From an uncultured beta proteobacterium (GTDB lineage: Bacteria; Pseudomonadota; Gammaproteobacteria; Burkholderiales; Burkholderiaceae): a DNA stretch of 32,543 bases. The stretch lies in NCBI GenBank assembly GCA_903995005.1, contig CAJEZV010000013.1, forward strand, positions 1-32,543, given 5' to 3'. How positions within the stretch are numbered: position 1 is the stretch's first letter; each line of letters starts with the position of its first letter. The notes under the pieces are model-generated. The model did not search any database. It was not told where the DNA came from and saw nothing but the letters and a program-made list of their open reading frames with translations. Position numbers and translations under genes: made by a program. Shown in pieces: positions 1 through 7,330 of this stretch.

Positions 1-261
1 TGCTGCAAATGCCAGAGCAGCAAATCCCGCCCAAACAGCACGGCGATCATAAGCGTAGCCGTAAACCTCAGTGAGAATATCTCCAAAGAAATAGGCAATT
101 GGAAAGAACAAAATTCCGGCACCAAACGGAATGATTCCAAAGTAAGGTAGGTCAATCACGGCCGCTTTACCTGCGCCGATAAAGTTTGAGCAAAGCAAGA
201 CCACCACAAAGGCCGCCAAAATGAGGTTGTAATAGCGATGGTGTCGTCTAGGTGAGTCCAT
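1..261 (-). CDS. Queuosine precursor transporter (YhhQ/VUT family), partial
   Basis: This is the first 87 codons of a gene that continues past the left edge, and it is absent from the ORF track. The visible protein starts MDSPRRHHRYYNL, followed by a hydrophobic segment, then FPIAYFFGDILTEVYGY and a conserved RR..W.GF stretch. These are hallmarks of the COG1738/DUF165 family (YhhQ), inner-membrane proteins that import the 7-deazaguanine precursors of the tRNA wobble base queuosine. I chose the ATG at 261 because the reading frame is open to the edge and the N-terminus matches the family's short cytoplasmic lead before the first membrane helix. It is divergent from gcdH. The family call is from recalled motifs; the C-terminal half cannot be seen. 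Confidence 0.82.
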   Translation of the reverse strand, partial: MDSPRRHHRYYNLILAAFVVVLLCSNFIGAGKAAVIDLPYFGIIPFGAGILFFPIAYFFGDILTEVYGYAYDRRAVWAGFAALAFAA

Positions 262-301
262 AAGCCTGGAAAAATGGATAATAGAAACAAGAATATCTGC
301 A

Positions 302-328
302 TTCCTGAAAATTCGCAGGAAGCAGGAA
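302..328. promoter_or_regulatory. Inverted repeat upstream of gcdH
   Basis: In the 91-bp divergent region between the transporter and gcdH, TTCCTG is followed 8 bases later by its inverted copy CAGGAA. A further direct copy, CAGGAA, follows after one base. This could be a regulator-binding site or a small hairpin in the gcdH leader. No clear sigma-70 promoter boxes were found, so the role is a guess. Confidence 0.2.
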
Positions 329-352
329 ATTTAATAATAGGATGACTAAGTA

Positions 353-1531
353 ATGAGTAAAGCCAGTTTTAATTGGGCGGACCCCCTCCTCCTCGATACG
401 CAATTAACCGAAGAGGAGCGCATGATCCGTGATGCGGCTGCTGAGTATGCTCAGGGCCGACTCATGCCACGCATTCATGATGCTTTCCGCAACGAGACGA
501 CTGATCCTGCAATCTTTCGAGAAATGGGAGAGCTTGGCCTTCTAGGTATCACCATTCCAGAACAATACGGCGGCGCTAACCTCAATTATGTTTCTTATGG
601 TTTGATTGCTCGCGAGATTGAACGTGTTGATTCTGGTTATCGTTCGATGATGAGCGTGCAATCCTCATTGGTGATGGTGCCGATTAATGAATTTGGTAGC
701 GAAGCACAAAAACAAAAATATCTTCCGAAGTTAGCTACTGGAGAATGGATTGGTTGCTTTGGTTTAACTGAGCCGAACTACGGATCCGATGCTGGTGGAA
801 TGATCACCCGAGCTAAAAAAGTTCCTGGTGGATTTTCTTTAACGGGATCCAAGATGTGGATCTCCAACTCCCCTATTGCCGATGTATTTGTTGTATGGGC
901 AAAGAATGATGAGGGCGTGATCCGCGGCTACATTCTGGAAAAAGGGATGAAGGGCTTGAGCGCTCCCAAGATCAGCGGCAAGATGGGTTTACGCGCCTCC
1001 ATTACCGGTGAAATCGTAATGGATGAAGTCTTTGTTCCCACCGAAAACGAATTCCCTGAAGTCAGTGGCCTGAAAGGTCCATTTACCTGCCTCAACTCTG
1101 CTCGCTATGGAATCTCTTGGGGCACCCTTGGGGCTGCGGAATGGTGCTGGCATGCTGCTCGCCAATACACCCTAGATCGCAAGCAGTTTGATCGACCTCT
1201 GGCCGCCAATCAATTGATTCAGAAGAAGTTGGCTGATATGCAAACTGAAATCACTCTTGCTCTCCAAGGCTGCTTACGCTTAGGTCGCATGAAAGATGAA
1301 GGGATTGCCGCTCCAGAAATTACCTCCATCATGAAACGCAACTCTTGCGGTAAATCGCTAGATGTTGCACGTTTAGCTCGTGACATGCATGGTGGTAATG
1401 GCATCTCAGATGAGTATGGAGTTGTGCGTCATATGCTGAACTTAGAGGTAGTCAATACCTACGAAGGCACCCACGATATTCATGCCCTGATTTTAGGGCG
1501 CGCGCAGACTGGTATTCAGGCGTTTAGCTGA
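353..1531 (+). CDS. gcdH: Glutaryl-CoA dehydrogenase
   Basis: This 392-residue acyl-CoA dehydrogenase-family flavoenzyme converts glutaryl-CoA to crotonyl-CoA and CO2 in lysine, tryptophan and aromatic degradation. It resembles mitochondrial GCDH closely: [11 protein letters not shown] contains the substrate-binding Arg (about R97), and GCFGLTEPN and the C-terminal [17 protein letters not shown] contain the catalytic Glu (about E371). The Glu of ERVDSGYR (about E90), which separates decarboxylating from non-decarboxylating enzymes, is present, so decarboxylation is expected. The loop reads GSDAGGM where animal enzymes have GSDPSSM. It stands alone, with no ETF or CoA-transferase gene beside it, and converges with mnmH, with four bases between the stop codons. 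The ATG start has a weak AGGA upstream. Confidence 0.95.
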   Translation: MSKASFNWADPLLLDTQLTEEERMIRDAAAEYAQGRLMPRIHDAFRNETTDPAIFREMGELGLLGITIPEQYGGANLNYVSYGLIAREIERVDSGYRSMMSVQSSLVMVPINEFGSEAQKQKYLPKLATGEWIGCFGLTEPNYGSDAGGMITRAKKVPGGFSLTGSKMWISNSPIADVFVVWAKNDEGVIRGYILEKGMKGLSAPKISGKMGLRASITGEIVMDEVFVPTENEFPEVSGLKGPFTCLNSARYGISWGTLGAAEWCWHAARQYTLDRKQFDRPLAANQLIQKKLADMQTEITLALQGCLRLGRMKDEGIAAPEITSIMKRNSCGKSLDVARLARDMHGGNGISDEYGVVRHMLNLEVVNTYEGTHDIHALILGRAQTGIQAFS

Positions 1532-1535
1532 TTCG

Positions 1536-2609
1536 CTAAGAGTTCAGCTTTGCAACGATGGCCTTTGCCGCTTTAGCAAAGGCATCGTCACTATCATTTT
1601 CAAGTTGCACAAAATTTTCCATTTTGTATTGAGGAAAATTTCTGACGATCGATGATTGATAAGAAGGATCGTAGTGCTTTACTAGCAACTCCTCAACTAA
1701 CTCCGGAAAGCTTCCTGCATCGATGGCTTCGTTCCATTTGGTGATCTGGGCTTTTCCATAGTGAGCCGTCAGTAAAGCAAGTTTTCTCTTAAAGTTATCT
1801 GTGTCAGTAAGGAAGTGATGGTATTCACGAATCAACCATGACACTCTTGTTTGTGTGCTAGAACGCAATTCAATACAAGCACCGTTGCGAATTTTTTCCA
1901 TTAAGGCATCGGGTATATGAACGCCGCCCACCTTTTTACTTTCTGACTCTACTAAGACTGGCTTTGATGGATCCAGATTGCGTAGCGCATTCCAAAGGAC
2001 AGTCTCGAACCCCTTTTGGGAAGGTTGTTCAATATTGGGCTCATTACCCAGTACCGATCCACGATGAATTGCTAAGGCCTCTAGATCTAAAATTTGCGCA
2101 CCATACTGTTGCGCCTCTTGAAGCGCCCTGGTTTTGCCGCTACCTGTCATTCCACAAATCACCTGGAATCTAAACGCGCTTGCAGCAAGCTCAAGACCAT
2201 CAATCACGGTACGTCTAAAACCTTGATAACCACTTTCAAGCTGCATTGCCTTCCAACCAATACGATTCAGAATGTGGGTAAATGCCCCGCTGCGCTCACC
2301 GCCACGCCAGCAATAAATTAGTGGACGCCATTCACGCGGCAATTCGAGTAAGTTTTGCTCAATATGCAAAGCAATATTTTTAGATACTATAGCTGCGCCA
2401 AGCTTCTTGGCTGCAAATGGAGAAACCTGCTTGTAGAGCGTACCAATCTGGGCGCGCTCTTCATCGTTGAGAACCGGAAAATTCACAGCTCTAGGAATGT
2501 GGTCTAAGGCAAACTCCGCTGGCGATCTCACATCAATGATGAGGTCAAATTGATCCAACTCAGAAAGAAATTGATCCAGCTTTAAGATGTGAGGGTTGCT
2601 TGGCTGCAT
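1536..2609 (-). CDS. mnmH: tRNA 2-selenouridine synthase MnmH (SelU/YbbB)
   Basis: This 357-residue protein has an N-terminal rhodanese domain with active-site Cys in LIYCWRGGERSG (about C100) and a C-terminal P-loop domain with Walker A GMTGSGKT (about residues 153-160). That architecture is specific to MnmH, which replaces sulfur with selenium in the wobble base of 2-thiouridine tRNAs, through a geranylated intermediate and using selenophosphate. The length matches the family. The downstream thioesterase-side genes lie on the same strand; the thioesterase stop is only five bases upstream of this ATG, so co-transcription is likely. A selD gene for selenophosphate synthesis is not in the window and would be needed elsewhere. 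Confidence 0.93.
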   Translation of the reverse strand: MQPSNPHILKLDQFLSELDQFDLIIDVRSPAEFALDHIPRAVNFPVLNDEERAQIGTLYKQVSPFAAKKLGAAIVSKNIALHIEQNLLELPREWRPLIYCWRGGERSGAFTHILNRIGWKAMQLESGYQGFRRTVIDGLELAASAFRFQVICGMTGSGKTRALQEAQQYGAQILDLEALAIHRGSVLGNEPNIEQPSQKGFETVLWNALRNLDPSKPVLVESESKKVGGVHIPDALMEKIRNGACIELRSSTQTRVSWLIREYHHFLTDTDNFKRKLALLTAHYGKAQITKWNEAIDAGSFPELVEELLVKHYDPSYQSSIVRNFPQYKMENFVQLENDSDDAFAKAAKAIVAKLNS

Positions 2610-2614
2610 TCCGT

Positions 2615-3037
2615 TTACGCACGCACCTTTTGCAATATATCCTCAGGCCAAGGTACAGACTGGTTTGTGTTCATATCTACCCACACTAGGGTGCTACCAC
2701 CTTCAGCAGCCAAGATATCAGGTTCAGTCGTTAATGTCATGGTATGAAATACGTCCATACTAGTTCTGCCAATGGCGCCAACAAATGTCTTGAGAATAAT
2801 ATCGCCTGGATAGGTGAGCTGCTTAAAGAAATTACAGAAGGCATTAATCATGATTACTGATTCGCCCTCTGGAGCAACCTTATATCCCAGGGAGCTAATC
2901 CAATCCACGCGCGCTTGCTCCATATACCGAAAGTAAATGGTGTTATTCACATGGCCATAGGCATCCATATCACCCCACCGAATCGGTGCAATCATTTCAT
3001 GAACAAGCTTGCGCTCTTCAGGAATAACAATGCGCAT
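2615..3037 (-). CDS. Acyl-CoA thioesterase, hot-dog fold (4HBT/YbgC-like)
   Basis: This 140-residue single hot-dog domain has the classic signature RWGDMDAYGHVNN near residues 20-32, including the catalytic Asp (about D25), followed by YFRYMEQARVDW. Members hydrolyse acyl-CoA thioesters; the substrate cannot be read from the sequence. It sits directly upstream of mnmH with a five-base gap and downstream of the rhodanese-like gene, so it probably shares their transcript. There is no signal peptide, so it should act in the cytoplasm. The ATG at 3037 gives a normal family length. The symbol is left blank because ybgC-type and other 4HBT subfamilies cannot be separated by eye. Confidence 0.85.
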   Translation of the reverse strand: MRIVIPEERKLVHEMIAPIRWGDMDAYGHVNNTIYFRYMEQARVDWISSLGYKVAPEGESVIMINAFCNFFKQLTYPGDIILKTFVGAIGRTSMDVFHTMTLTTEPDILAAEGGSTLVWVDMNTNQSVPWPEDILQKVRA

Positions 3038-3054
3038 GCAATCAGACTTTTGTC

Positions 3055-3399
3055 TTAAGCAACTTGCAATGCAAGATGGTACAGATTAGTTGAGCGAGCT
3101 CCAGAACGACAGAATGCCAAAATGGGACCCGGCATTGTTTTTAAGAGAAGTGCCATTTCCAGAACTTCAGCAGGAGTAAATGCACCAGGAACTACTGGGA
3201 GATAAACGTAGTTCAGACCAAGCTTTTCAGCTTCGGCTTGAATAGAGGCATTGCTTGGTTGATTCGGACCACCTTCACCGTCTGGGCGGTTGTTAATCAC
3301 GCTTTTATAGCCCTGCTGTGCAATTTCAGCTAAATGGCTAGCATCAATTTGACCAAGGGTGCCGAACTGATCGTTGTGGCAAGTAATAGGAAGACTCAT
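3055..3399 (-). CDS. TIGR01244-type sulfur transferase / Blh-like phosphatase-fold protein
   Basis: This small 114-residue cytoplasmic protein matches the N-terminal domain of Blh (beta-lactamase-hydrolase-like) proteins, annotated as TIGR01244 family sulfur transferase. Visible features are an INNRPDGE strand-loop near residue 35, YLPVVPGAFTP, and an active loop AFCRSGARS with Cys at about C97. The loop is C-x4-R, the six-residue spacing of rhodaneses, rather than the C-x5-R of tyrosine phosphatases, which favours persulfide chemistry. An AGAGGG ribosome-binding site precedes the ATG. It lies between the YeeE permeases and the thioesterase. In other bacteria this domain is fused to, or next to, persulfide dioxygenases; none is fused here. 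The function beyond sulfur transfer is unproven. Confidence 0.75.
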   Translation of the reverse strand: MSLPITCHNDQFGTLGQIDASHLAEIAQQGYKSVINNRPDGEGGPNQPSNASIQAEAEKLGLNYVYLPVVPGAFTPAEVLEMALLLKTMPGPILAFCRSGARSTNLYHLALQVA

Positions 3400-3452
3400 A
3401 AACCCTCTACATAAAGTAAGTAGTAACGGGGTTGATTTTAAATCAGGCGGCC

Positions 3453-3899
3453 TTAGGCCTGCTTGGGCTTGTTTCTATGGGCTGTAAAGAAGCGTTCGCA
3501 GATCTCCATGCCAGCCAACATAGCAAGCACAAATACCAGGGCTTTGAGATGACCTGCGCCAAGAGCAACCAGCGCCGGTCCAGGACAAAAGCCCGCAATA
3601 CCCCAACCTGCTCCAAAGATGAGGCTACCAATAATCAAAGGCTTGGTGATATCGCGCCTGGTTGGAATATGAAGAACGTCTCCGAAGAATGCCTCAGATC
3701 GCTTGCTCACGACAAAAAAACCAGCAAGCCCCACTAAGACAGCGCCCAACATCACAAACATCAGAGAAGGATCCCAGCTGCCGGCTAAATCTAGGAATCC
3801 CAAAATCTTTTGGGGATTACTCATTCCAGAAATAATTAATCCCCACCCAAAGAGCACGCCAATGGCATATTGACTGAAGAGGCCGTAATGTTTTTTCAA
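3453..3899 (-). CDS. Half-size YeeE/YedE (DUF6691) permease subunit
   Basis: This integral membrane protein of about 148 residues has four hydrophobic segments and the motifs LIISGMSNPQKILGFLDL, SWDPSLMFVMLGA and GWGIAGFCPGPALVALGAG, typical of the C-terminal half of split YeeE/YedE sulfur transporters. The ORF track starts it at a TTG at 3911. A second TTG at 3899 is preceded by GGAGG at a five-base spacing that also overlaps the upstream gene's stop, so I prefer 3899. No ATG gives a full first helix. It is translationally coupled to the next upstream half-permease. The paired halves probably assemble into one channel for thiosulfate or another small sulfur compound; the substrate is inferred from the sox neighbourhood. 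Confidence 0.85.
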   Translation of the reverse strand: MKKHYGLFSQYAIGVLFGWGLIISGMSNPQKILGFLDLAGSWDPSLMFVMLGAVLVGLAGFFVVSKRSEAFFGDVLHIPTRRDITKPLIIGSLIFGAGWGIAGFCPGPALVALGAGHLKALVFVLAMLAGMEICERFFTAHRNKPKQA

Positions 3900-3900
3900 C

Positions 3901-4338
3901 TTAGCCTCCAATCAGATGACGAACTACAAAAACCATCATAAAACCGGCGGCCATAAAAGATATGGTTGCAACCAAAGAACGTGGTGATAAGCGAGACAAA
4001 CCACAGATGCCATGACCGCTAGTGCAACCCGAGCCATATTGCGCACCAAAGCCAACTAAAAGACCGGCAATCACAATTGCCAACCAACCAGCATCAATCT
4101 CAACGATTGGAAAAATACCAAAAAATAATGCCGCCAAAAATGGAGCTGAAACTAAACCCAATACCAAACTTAAGCGCCAAGCAGAGTCTTCTAATTTAGG
4201 ATGCAGCAGTCCAGAAATAATCCCACTAATACCTAAAATGCGGCCATGCAAGAGCACATAGAGCGCTGCTGCAACACCTAGAATCATTCCGCCCAATAAA
4301 GATGGAATGGGTGTGAAGGAAAGCCAGTCAATTTGCAT
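3901..4338 (-). CDS. Half-size YeeE/YedE permease subunit
   Basis: This 145-residue membrane protein is the N-terminal partner of the split YeeE/YedE pair. It has several hydrophobic helices and the signature FGAQYGSGCTSGHGICGLSRLSPRS, whose Cys is the sort of residue that relays sulfur ions through TsuA-type channels. The stop codon lies one base before the TTG of the following half-permease, so the two are almost certainly made together. It sits immediately downstream of a full-length TsuA-like gene. The family includes thiosulfate importers and proteins linked to selenium metabolism; with sox genes alongside, sulfur-compound transport is most likely. The ATG start is unambiguous. Confidence 0.87.
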   Translation of the reverse strand: MQIDWLSFTPIPSLLGGMILGVAAALYVLLHGRILGISGIISGLLHPKLEDSAWRLSLVLGLVSAPFLAALFFGIFPIVEIDAGWLAIVIAGLLVGFGAQYGSGCTSGHGICGLSRLSPRSLVATISFMAAGFMMVFVVRHLIGG

Positions 4339-4363
4339 TAATTAATATCCAAACGATTGATCG

Positions 4364-5485
4364 TTAACTGCAAGGATTAGGGGCAAGGCGGAATTGCAAA
4401 TAGCGCAATCCCAAATAAGCACCAAATATAAATCCAGGAAGAGCCAGTAAAGAGCCCAGAGCCAGGGTAGAGATGCCACTTAAGCCCTGTCCTACTGTAC
4501 ACCCCAAAGCAGTAACGCCCCCAAAGCCCATCAAGGTAGCGCCAACTAAATGATTTGCGGTATCTTCAGTATTGCGGAAAGACTCCCAGCGAAAAGATTT
4601 TGTTGCAACAGATACCAATGCCGAACCCAAAATCATTCCAAGAACCGCAACAACTCCGACCGTGAGTACTTTGGATGTATCGCTATACATCATGAGCCAG
4701 TCTAGTGAATAAGCATAAGGAGCAACAAACGATAAGCTCTCCATACGCCCAGAATTGGTGACCAAAAATACCTCTTCCAAAGTATTGGGATCCTCTGCTA
4801 CGTAACCCAGGTTGCCTGAGACCCACCATACAGCACAGATCGCTAAACCAACAGCAATACCGGCGATGAGATTCTCTGCCGTCCAAAACGCTTTATTAGC
4901 CAAGGCATAGGCAATAAATGCAAAACCAATAATCAAGCCCAAAACTAGATGCAGATTAGCGCGAGCCATTCCCAAAGGGCCACTCAGTAGACTTGGTAAA
5001 TCTTGCGGGGTATTGAAGGCGATAAAGACGGTATCAAGTGTATTGATGCGAATCACACCTAGAAAACCACGCATGGTCATATAAGCAGTTAGACCGAGCA
5101 CCATAAAAACAATGATCGACTTTAAATTGCCGCCACCAATCCGTACCAAGGTTTTACTGCCACATCCAGAGGACAAAACCATGCCAAAGCCAAACAAAAT
5201 ACTGCCAACAATAGTGGAAAGCCATAAAAACCGATTGCCGGTATAAAAGCTTTTCAGCGGATCAATCAATCCAAGATAAGACATCAAAGCAAAACCAACG
5301 ATGGCAATACCAATTGCCAAGAACCACTGCCTGAGTCGATCCCAGCTAGACATAATGAATGCATCAGAAACAGCGCCCATAGTACAAAAACCTGTCTTCT
5401 GCATCACTGCACCAAGCACAAAGGTAATGGCAAACGTAGCCCAGAGCACTGACCTACTTAAAGAATTGATATCAACAACATCCAT
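4364..5485 (-). CDS. TsuA-like YeeE/YedE thiosulfate transporter
   Basis: This 373-residue polytopic membrane protein carries both internal halves of the YeeE/YedE fold. It has the three Cys-containing signatures expected of the thiosulfate channel TsuA: KTGFCTMG (about C34), LSSGCGSKTLVRIGGGN (about C108) and ALGCTVGQGLSG (about C329). In characterised TsuA, thiosulfate is passed along such cysteines by transient hydrogen bonds. The gene lies between the small cytochrome and the split permease pair, downstream of the sox genes. Since Sox oxidises thiosulfate outside the cytoplasm, this protein may instead supply thiosulfate for cysteine synthesis, or move sulfur intermediates; the sequence does not settle which. 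It begins with ATG at 5485. Confidence 0.88.
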   Translation of the reverse strand: MDVVDINSLSRSVLWATFAITFVLGAVMQKTGFCTMGAVSDAFIMSSWDRLRQWFLAIGIAIVGFALMSYLGLIDPLKSFYTGNRFLWLSTIVGSILFGFGMVLSSGCGSKTLVRIGGGNLKSIIVFMVLGLTAYMTMRGFLGVIRINTLDTVFIAFNTPQDLPSLLSGPLGMARANLHLVLGLIIGFAFIAYALANKAFWTAENLIAGIAVGLAICAVWWVSGNLGYVAEDPNTLEEVFLVTNSGRMESLSFVAPYAYSLDWLMMYSDTSKVLTVGVVAVLGMILGSALVSVATKSFRWESFRNTEDTANHLVGATLMGFGGVTALGCTVGQGLSGISTLALGSLLALPGFIFGAYLGLRYLQFRLAPNPCS

Positions 5486-5505
5486 AGCGACTATATTTTG
5501 AAAAT

Positions 5506-5823
5506 TTAAGGTTTGAATTTATAAAACTGCTTGTTGAGATAAGCAACAACATCTGCCTCATCCTCAGGAAATAGGTCTAAGCGAAGTTCGGTATTACACA
5601 TAGCCACCATCCTCTTTAAATTAGCTACAGACTTCACTTTGCTATCGCTACGGGTATAGATCATGTCGCCATTGCCAAAACCTGTTTTTTTGGCATGACA
5701 GGCATAGCATTTTTGCTGATCAATAGCCTTGCCATTGGCCAAATCCGGTGCAGCAAAAGCTGGCGTACTTAGAAGCGCGCTGAATGTTATTGCCGTAAGG
5801 AATCGAATAAGAAGCATTTTCAT
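5506..5823 (-). CDS. Small periplasmic cytochrome c (monohaem)
   Basis: This 105-residue protein has a signal peptide ending near AFA/AP (about residue 25) and one haem-binding motif, CYACH (C39 to H43). The rest is distinctive: MIYTRSDSKVKS, then LKRMVAMCNTELRLDLFPEDEADVVAYLN. Three Met residues (about 54, 72, 75) and a Cys (about 76) lie after the haem site, so the sixth iron ligand is uncertain. I recall small cytochromes with a similar CN..L..FP.DE..V..YLN tail but cannot name a characterised member. Its place between the sox-linked hydrolase and the TsuA-like permease suggests an electron acceptor or donor for the Sox enzymes. It is not a recognisable SoxE or SoxX. Confidence 0.85.
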   Translation of the reverse strand: MKMLLIRFLTAITFSALLSTPAFAAPDLANGKAIDQQKCYACHAKKTGFGNGDMIYTRSDSKVKSVANLKRMVAMCNTELRLDLFPEDEADVVAYLNKQFYKFKP

Positions 5824-5881
5824 TACAAATCAAGGATTTAGCATTAATCTTCTATTTTAAGGCCCAATGAGCAAAATTGCC

Positions 5882-6859
5882 CTACTCAGCCTGAATTGAA
5901 AGGTAGACGTTATAGGCATTCATCCGGTTGGCCGCTCTAAATAGTGGCATTCCTTCGTATTCAGACCAATCTGCTTGCTTATAGGCATCCTCAAAAGGAT
6001 CCATATTGATGGCCGCTGCAGACATGGAATCCCGTAAATATTTAAGGTAGTTTCTAGTGAAAATAATGTCTTCGGCGGGCTTCACCGAGTAATTACCATG
6101 CCCTGGAATCACGATATTGGGATTGAGTTTTTCAATCTCATCTAAAGCAATGAGCCAACCCTTGCTATCAGCATTGCCGACGAATGGAATTCGACCCCGA
6201 AATACAAGGTCTCCAGCAAAGAGTACTTTTTCTGATGGTACGTACACCATTAAATCTTCCGGGGCGTGGGCAGGCCCAACGCGGCTCACAAAAAAATCTA
6301 CTCCCCCAATGGAGAGTTTTGTTTTTTGATCAATCCAAACATCCGCTGAAACCAGCCTTGTATCGGCGTTTACCCAGGGAGAAAAATCAATTCTTGAGGT
6401 GATTAAACGTTGCTTTGCCGTCTCTGAAGAAAGATAGTTTCTACCCTCACCTTGTGCATAAATCTTGGTACCGATCTTTTTAAATTCTTGCAGGCCGTAA
6501 ACGTGATCAGCATGATAGTGACTCACAATCAGAGCAACTACTTTTTGATTGGTGATCTTTTTAATTTCAGCAATCAATTTTTGCGCAAGAATAGGCGAGC
6601 CTAAGGCATCCACTACGACGACGCCTTTAGGAGTCACCACAAATCCAGCATTTGAAATAAAGTTTTGATTAGTACTATTCCCCATTTCTGGGTAGCCCTG
6701 CACAAAATAGGTATGAGGTGCGACCTGAATAGGCTTTAATTGAATTGTGTCGACAGGCTTAGTAATTTGCCCTTGAGCGCCAGTAAAAAAGATAAAGGAT
6801 CCCATTAGGATCCCTATTGAGTACTTCAGATAAGCAATGCTAATCCTGTAAATATTCAT
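5882..6859 (-). CDS. Periplasmic metallo-beta-lactamase-fold hydrolase (SoxH-like)
   Basis: This 325-residue protein has an N-terminal hydrophobic export segment (about residues 12-30, IGILMGSFIFFTGAQG). The metallo-beta-lactamase metal motif SHYHADHVYG follows at about 113-122, then GPAHAPEDLMVY, the LFAGDLVF aspartate strand, and IPGHGN near the C-terminus. Together these complete a two-metal site. Proteins of this kind occur in sox clusters under the name SoxH, and knockout work in Paracoccus found them dispensable for thiosulfate use, so their substrate is unknown. The gene follows the DsrE-like gene by 11 bp on the same strand, so they are probably co-expressed. A thiol-ester or persulfide substrate is a guess from the fold. 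Confidence 0.85.
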   Translation of the reverse strand: MNIYRISIAYLKYSIGILMGSFIFFTGAQGQITKPVDTIQLKPIQVAPHTYFVQGYPEMGNSTNQNFISNAGFVVTPKGVVVVDALGSPILAQKLIAEIKKITNQKVVALIVSHYHADHVYGLQEFKKIGTKIYAQGEGRNYLSSETAKQRLITSRIDFSPWVNADTRLVSADVWIDQKTKLSIGGVDFFVSRVGPAHAPEDLMVYVPSEKVLFAGDLVFRGRIPFVGNADSKGWLIALDEIEKLNPNIVIPGHGNYSVKPAEDIIFTRNYLKYLRDSMSAAAINMDPFEDAYKQADWSEYEGMPLFRAANRMNAYNVYLSIQAE

Positions 6860-6870
6860 TTGAATATGAG

Positions 6871-7308
6871 TTAAGGCTTAATGTACGCAAATCTATCTTT
6901 GTATTGCAGGTCTGCAACACGTACCACGCCTGATGGCGTGAAATCTGCATCCATTGTGAATTGATCTTTCTTGAGATTACGATTTTTAAGAGTAATTTCA
7001 CAGACCTCAAACTTCACACCACGGGATTTAAGTGCCCCTACTAACGGTGCATATTCCACATTATTCTTTTTATCTTTGCCACCCTCCATCAGCAGATCTA
7101 CACCATTTGCGTGGGTAACAACAATGATGGTGGTTTGTGGCGAGACATCAAGGTGGTTGCGAATATTACGCAAACCTTTTAAGCCTTGAGTTTCGGCATC
7201 ATCGATGTGATAAACCACTTTCGTGGAGCCTGTAGATTGGGCACTGACATGAGATGCAAAACCAATAGCGAAGATTGTTACAAAAATAAGCTGGATAATT
7301 TTTTTCAT
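6871..7308 (-). CDS. Exported DsrE-family protein
   Basis: This 145-residue protein has a clear signal peptide (MKKIIQLIFVTIFAIGFASHVSA, about residues 1-23). A DsrE-like domain follows, with KVVYHIDDAE, IIVVTHANGVDLLMEG and a single Cys in GVKFEVCEITLKNR (about C103). DsrE-type proteins carry sulfur as a persulfide on a conserved cysteine in the equivalent strand. An exported version beside soxB and an exported metallo-hydrolase suggests periplasmic sulfur handling. Similar small exported DsrE proteins are common in Proteobacteria and few are characterised, so the role is inferred. It lies 22 bp downstream of soxB, on the same strand. Confidence 0.85.
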   Translation of the reverse strand: MKKIIQLIFVTIFAIGFASHVSAQSTGSTKVVYHIDDAETQGLKGLRNIRNHLDVSPQTTIIVVTHANGVDLLMEGGKDKKNNVEYAPLVGALKSRGVKFEVCEITLKNRNLKKDQFTMDADFTPSGVVRVADLQYKDRFAYIKP

Positions 7309-7330
7309 GACTAAAGCCTTTGCGAATTAA

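Noticed and set aside
3436-3470. Possible terminator hairpin at the end of the split permease genes (AGGCC / GGCCT repeats)
   Set aside because: Only short competing stems can form, partly inside the coding end, and no U-run follows.
3432-3737. 101-residue plus-strand ORF opposite the half-size permease
   Set aside because: It is a shadow of the membrane-protein gene on the other strand, with no domain and no ribosome-binding site seen.
3453-4338. The two half-size YeeE permeases as one gene broken by a frameshift
   Set aside because: Each half has its own motifs and full half-length, and the second has a GGAGG ribosome-binding site placed correctly for a TTG start. Split pairs are normal in this family.
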